From assembly GCA_025345505.1 (NCBI GenBank), contig JANVCC010000030.1:14887065-14951064 (forward strand): a DNA stretch of 64,000 bases. The letters run 5' to 3'. Shown here piece by piece: positions 58,583 to 64,000 of the stretch. This stretch comes from Todiramphus chloris collaris. Its lineage: Eukaryota > Chordata > Aves > Coraciiformes > Alcedinidae. The notes beneath the pieces are model-generated. The model was not told the DNA's origin and made no database searches. It saw only the letters and a program-made list of their open reading frames with translations. Every line of letters starts with the position of its first letter. Position 1 is the stretch's first letter. A program made the position numbers and the translations under genes.

Positions 58583-61500
58583 TTCCTTTCAGTGTGTCCT
58601 CATCTTTCCCTGACATGCTGCTCCTGGTCTCCTCTCTGGCAGAACAGCAGCAGCTCCCTGGTGAGAAGGTCACATCGAAGCTTATTCTTCTCTGTTCCCC
58701 CAGGAAAATAAGCATCTCCCCTACCACCACCACTGTGCAGGAAAAGGGCTGAGTGAACTGAAAAGAGGCTCTTCATTTGGGGTCTGTCAAGAGAGACTCA
58801 CCAAAGGGGGAAGGCTCTGTCCCAGCAGGAACAAGTCCCTGACCTAGTGACATGAAGAAGGTGGAACGTCTAACAGTACCAGTCTTGGTTGATCTCTGCT
58901 GTCCTAGCAGAGCACAGTGGGAGAGGCAGGCAGCTAGGCTTAGCTCTGGCTTTTGCATATTCTTTACCGTGCATGTCCTGTCTTGAGAATATTACAGTAT
59001 TTATGCAAATTTATAAGTAGGGGAAAAAGCTGTCACGTAAAACCAAAAATTCATCTGAAGGCCAACTATGTAGGTTGGTTGGCTTCTGTGTTTTCTTTTT
59101 TTTCTTTTTTTTTTTTTCCCAATTAAAAATAAAGTAACCTATAAAATGATGATCTAGTTTAATATCCTCATTAATTATATGTTCCAGGCAGATTCTGAGT
59201 CATGGCATTTGCTCTGTGATTTGTATCCCTGCAGGGGATGTAAAAGTTCCATTTTTGAAATATTTCTTGGTCCACCCCAGTCAGATATGCCAGGTGAGAG
59301 TGCTGGGGTGCAGGGTTGCAGGTAGTGCAAGTGAATTCTCTCAGGATAAAATTGCTGTCAGGTCAGGACTCTCAGGTTGCTGTTTCAGGTGATTGGTTTA
59401 ATGGTTCTGTCCTTGCAATCTATGTAATCTTTTTGAGTAGAAACACACCTAAGTACGTGGAAGTTCCCAGTGGATTGTCTTGTCCTTATTTTTATTTTTG
59501 GTTAGTGGATCTCAATATGGTTTAGTTCCTGGCTAGTGCTAAGATCCATCACCTTTAATTGTCATCGAAAAACATTTATAAAAAGCTACAAAAAGAGCTG
59601 CTGGAGGAAGTCTCTTCTTCAGCAGTGGCAGAGCTGCTGCATGCTCTTGTGTCATGAGCAGACAATTCACTTAAGCATGGACAATCCTCATGCAGACAAG
59701 GGGTCTTCTGGCTTACCCAAGCCATTTCAACCATGTATTTTTACAGAGATAAATAGCAAGATGTTTGCTGGTTTAATGCCAACTGTGATAATGGGTTTTA
59801 AGACACAGATACTCATTCACAAAGAGCCAGAGTAAATCAGACTTGCCTCATGGGATCTGCACACTACAATAGTCCAGAGATGATAATGAATGAAGATTTT
59901 TTTTTTTCCTGAAGACTTAAGGTCATGGTTGAGGTAGAGCGATCTATTAATTTACTGCTAGTCAGCTCACAGTCCCTGTTATAAGCCAAGGTGCTAAGCC
60001 TACCTTTCACCTAACAAAGAGCATGTATACTTGAGGGTTACCTCTCAGCTAATGCTTAAGTGTCTTCATCTATAAGACATCACTTGTGAGCCTTTTCCAC
60101 CATTATGGGATCATGTAAAACAAGGCTGAACATTATCTTCACCTTACAGCACTTTGTACCCAATAGGAAGGAGCTGGAAAAAGGGGCTCTCTCTTTTTGG
60201 GTTACAGACCTCCACCTGCTGTATCTCCAATGCCCTCCCACTGCTGAGAGCTCCAGGGACTTGGCAGGTCCCAGCTGTTTTTCCACTAGAATTGCAATTT
60301 TTTTCCTTGGGCTGTGTCTAAACCTTCTTGGCATGGAGGGAAGGGATGATGTTACCACCACTCCAGGGAATGCAGTATCATACAATTACTACTTTTCAGA
60401 TATGCTGTACAGATACACTTGGAAATCTCCATTCTTTACTTCCTTCAAAATACATGGTCCTAGGTAATGCATTTGGAGGCTGTGGGTCTCTGAAACTGTT
60501 TGCCATCTCAGAGAGGTGACAGTCTGCAGTAAACATACCTACACTGCCAGACATCTCAGCCTAACAGCCCATTTTTATGTCCGATGTTGAGGTGAACCAG
60601 CTAGACCCCACTGAGAGAAGACCGTAGGACTGCTCCCAGCAGGCAGCATAACACTGAGCCTAGTTTAGCTTCTCTCTGATCCTTGCAGTACTTCCATGCC
60701 ATCCCAGATCTTGTGACCATACCCTGCCACCACCCCCCCATTCTGCAGGTCATGCAACACAGCCCTTCAGCCTCAGGTTGTAAAAACATTGCCTCCATGG
60801 GCTGCAAGACTACCCTAAAATTATTTTAGGCGTGTTGACTTCAAGCACACACACAAGCAGCTATTATGTCTTATGGCCACAAGGCCAAGTGCCACGCATT
60901 ATGGGCATGGCCAGTCTGCTCTAGAGCCAAGCTGGCCTTGGGCGGTGTCAGCATGAGATGTTCTGTTCTACCTGTCCTGAGAGACTGGGAATTGCTCCCT
61001 AGAGTGGATGCCATCAATGATAGAGATTTAACCTTTAGCTACTAACTGATGAAATTACTTTTCCCAGTGCATGGGTATGGCTCCATGCTACAACGTTAGA
61101 AATAGCAAGTTCCAGGCTTGCAACTGACTTGGATGAGGCTGCTATCTGAAAAAACTGCCATCTTGAATTATGTTTTGGTTTTTGTTTTTTCCTGAAAGTT
61201 GAGAGGCAGAATTTTTTTTTGTTTAAGGCCTAAAAATCTTCCTTTCCCGGATTTGTCCTTTTCTTCCCCAGAACTATATGCACACTAAAAAATTAACTTC
61301 TGGATGTCTGGATGCTTTCCTAAAGCATTTAATAGCACTAAGGACATGAAATACAGTACTGAGTCCTCTGGGAAACCTACAATTAGTGAGATGAAAATAC
61401 CTTCCATAAATGATTGAGCTCCAGAAACAGAGGGAGCAATTAAAATGCTATACAGGACAGAGCTGAAAATCCTTACAGGATTATCAGTGAGACATTGTTT

Positions 61501-61741
61501 ATAAGATGTCCTTGGGTTGGATAGTAGCAGCAACACTGTGTGCAGGCATCAACCAGAGTTTCTGCTGGGAGCAGGAGGTGGCCGATACCATGTACACAAC
61601 CTGGATAGTCTGATGTTTTCTTCCCTTTTTATCCCCACTGTTCCAGCTGAGAGGAGCTCTTTGTAGTGTATTTGATTCATCCCAGGAGGGCTACAGATTA
61701 ATTGATTGTGTTGTTGGGGTGTTTCTGTTTATTGTTTTGTT
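58583..61741. other. Non-coding DNA
   Basis: T-rich stretch at about 59092-59118. A minus-strand open frame at 61285-61536 (83 codons) has no recognised domain. No gene was called. Confidence 0.45.
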
Positions 61742-61752
61742 GGGGGGGGGGG
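61742..61752. repeat. Poly-G run
   Basis: Eleven G residues within a G/T-rich stretch (about 61706-61796) similar in texture to the tract at 10.9 kb. Confidence 0.85.
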
Positions 61753-62927
61753 TGTTGTTGTTTGCTTGGTTTTTGATGTTGGCATTTGTTTTTTTTAACC
61801 AGTCTGTAATGATGCTAAGTTGGGAGTGCAGAGCTAGGGAATGGACAGCTTTGAAAAGATATTCTCTGTATGCCTACTTGTGTGGTGGCCACAGACCTGG
61901 TTAAGCATGTAAGCCCTAGTTCCAATTTCCAAAGGCATCTTAGTTCCTGAAGATGCATACAGAGCTTTCACAGGTCCTTAGCTTGCTGGATACCCAAATT
62001 GCTGTGATTTTGATGCGACAAAATTCTCTAACATGATCAGAAGCATTTGAAATTCCCACTAGGGGTCCCTCTGCCACGCACCTTAAAAGCCTTACAAAAT
62101 ATGATCTGGATGGATTAAAAGATTTTTTTTTGTTTGTTTGTTTTTCTGTGTGGTAGGAAAGGCTTCCTGGAGGTATACTTCCTACTATGGCAAGTTCTGC
62201 AGTTCCATCATCAAGCACGCATAGAAGCAGCTTCAGAAATGGCTGGGACTGCAAGATACTTATAAATTATGATAACTGATTGGTTAGGATTGAGAAGGAC
62301 AATGACACATTATGCAAGTGAGTGGTGGTTTATTTACTTCTGGGAAGATGTTTAGAGCTCCGCATCATTTTGTGTATATGAGTGAAAGTTTATGATGATA
62401 AATTTGTTGGAGGGTGAGGTCAATTTTTTTATTTTTCTTTTTTTTTTGGTTCTGTGTGAAAAGTGAGGCAAGACAACTATATAAATAGAGTTAGAAGCAC
62501 AGGTAGATGTCTGCATCCTTCTGATGTGGGGTGGTATTAGTGAGCTGATAGTTGTAGGAAGTATGTGAAAGGGAACATGCTTTGCATCCAGTAGGCCTGG
62601 AATGAATTTGAGTTGAAGAACTTTGCAGGGATGACAGGACTGAGCAAAACAGAAGAAAAAAGGACAAAAAAAATTTTCCTTGGTTGGGTGAAGATGAGGG
62701 AGCTTGTGTGAGGGCGTGAGTGGACCAAACCTGAGCTGTGTGTATGGGCAGGGGGGAGCTGACTTGGGTATGAAAGGTTTTAAGGAGTCACAGCAAGAAG
62801 ATACAAAAGGGAGGGGAACTGAAGGCTGGGAAGATAGAAGCTGAGTGCAGTATGACAGTGGAGCTGTGAGATGTCAGCCAGGCTTTCCTTTTACAGACAA
62901 AGTTGCTTCTGACTGCCCATTATGTCT
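61753..62927. other. Non-coding DNA
   Basis: Contains T/G-rich patches (about 62124-62146 and 62425-62450). No gene or repeat family recognised. Confidence 0.45.
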
Positions 62928-63599
62928 TTATCTCTCTGCAAGGAAGTTTTCCAAAAGCATGAATAATACCTTATTAGGTAGATGGTAGAGCCCCTCCTTT
63001 TTATCCTGCTTTAATTCTTGTTTCCTCTGCTTTGGTGGCTGCCTTGTACACAGTGCTGTTAGAAGTGCAATTATCATTCTTCCTGGTTGCATGGTATTAA
63101 GGGCGTATCCTCTTGCAGCATCTCCTGGAGGCTTATTACTCAAGACAGTCGAGTTGTGCACTGGAAGCCAAATTAAACTAAGCAAAAAGGAGGCTATTTC
63201 CACCACAGGAGTGGAACAGATAGTTTTGCTGAAGACAAGGTCAGGAGTTGGTCTGTGGGAGAATATGCAGCTGGAAGCCTGTGATGTAGGGAATTTGTGC
63301 CATGGAGCTGGAGGACACAGCCCTATGTTTTTTTTGTGGCTTAGCCTGACTTCCTCTCTTTTGTCCGCTGCTGTAGGGATGTGCGTTGGTGAGCATCCCC
63401 TGCTTGACAGTGGTGTATTGTCCTGCATAGGTTTCAAGGCTATAAGTTGTAACTGTGTTCTGCTCCTCTGGTCTTCGGGATCTTGAGTGTTTCTTCTTGG
63501 AGAGCTACCCAGACCTAGCTTAAAGATCCCAAGTGGTGGAGAATGTAGCAGTCCTTGAGAAAACCACCTTCTCCCTCTTTTCCCACCTTCTCGGCACAA
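62928..63599 (-). other. Longest open frame in the window, unrecognised
   Basis: The minus-strand frame is open for 223 codons but begins at TTG, not ATG, so the real ATG-initiated part is shorter. The predicted peptide has no recognisable domain, and its composition (S, P, K and R rich) looks like translated non-coding DNA. The plus strand also has a 131-codon frame here (63091-63486), so the region is simply poor in stop codons. I would not annotate it as a gene without transcript evidence. Confidence 0.12.
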
Positions 63600-64000
63600 A
63601 CTTATCTGGGTTTTAGTTGTCTTTTACTGTTGCATCACCACAGTTTCCCCTCTGGTTGGTGGAAAAACTCCTTACACACACCCCCACTGGTCTGCTTTGA
63701 GGGGCAACTGAAGTCTCCATCTCCATTTGCCAGGATCACAGATGGTTCTGAAGTTTTCTAAACACCAGGCAGCAAACAGTTAAGGCATCTGAGCCGCAGG
63801 CCTCAGAACATTTTGCTAGGGAGCCAGGTGAGCAAAGAACAGATAAAGGCAGCACCTGCCTATGGGTTTGGAACAGCCTGGGGCCATGGATAGAATGTAA
63901 ATACACTCTGAAAATCTTATTGTCTGACACTGTGCCAGCGTCTTCTGGGCTTTTGTCATGGAAAATATTTCGGCTGAGGTCATTCAGTCAGCAAAAAACC
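63600..64000. other. Non-coding DNA to window end
   Basis: No feature seen; short open frames only. Confidence 0.45.

Noticed and set aside
1-64000. tRNA genes, CRISPR arrays, retroviral coding regions or bacterial-style operons
   Set aside because: Scanned by eye for B-box motifs, direct-repeat/spacer periodicity and long ORF runs; none was found. A covariance-model tRNA scan could still reveal a diverged tRNA.

Overview
The window reads as vertebrate nuclear DNA, most probably from a bird, and almost all of it is non-coding (intergenic or deep intronic). It lacks dense ORFs, operon spacing and ribosome-binding sites. Open frames on both strands are short. There are many homopolymer and low-complexity tracts, a 100-N scaffold gap, and CpG depletion everywhere except two small GC-rich patches. 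The few repeats I recognise are old and degraded: CR1 LINE, tRNA-type CORE-SINE (MIR) relics as seen across amniotes, a 5S-rRNA-derived SINE, and palindromic elements of a kind common in archosaurs and turtles. I see no Alu, L1 or B-element. Low repeat density plus degenerate A/C-rich or G/T-rich tracts fits a bird. Species and chromosome cannot be told from the sequence alone. Repeat family calls are from memory of consensus patterns, not from a database search.

Layout. 1-10 kb: ordinary non-coding DNA with faint SINE relics (602, 4241, 4990) and one clear MIR relic (7660-7860). 10-22 kb: non-coding, with a G/T-rich tract at 10.9 kb and A/C-rich tracts at 13.1, 18.9 and 21.9 kb. 22.5-24.2 kb: an assembly gap, a (GATG)17 microsatellite, and a GC/CpG-rich patch holding a possible short first exon. 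24-32 kb: non-coding, with a probable CR1 scrap, a clear SINE tail at 29.04 kb and a MIR tail at 31.7 kb. An exon-like block with both splice sites lies at 32.03 kb. 35.1-35.7 kb: a cluster of MIR relics. 40.06-40.57 kb: a CR1 relic on the minus strand, followed about 120 bp later by a compact CpG island (40.69-40.93 kb) with a good splice donor on the minus strand. 43-46 kb: a possible conserved non-coding element, pyrimidine tracts and a palindromic element. 47-57 kb: mostly blank with MIR relics. 57.4-58.6 kb: the 5S-derived SINE and two palindromic relics. 58.6-64 kb: non-coding; the longest open frame of the window (223 codons, minus) lies near the end.

I could not recognise any protein-coding gene with confidence. 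I saw no tRNA gene, intact rRNA gene, CRISPR array or retroviral coding region. The exon candidates rest on splice-site consensus plus an open frame, so they are hypotheses. Nothing here amounts to a multi-gene system. The most useful leads are the two CpG-rich patches with donor sites, the exon-like block at 32 kb, and the old 5S-derived SINE.
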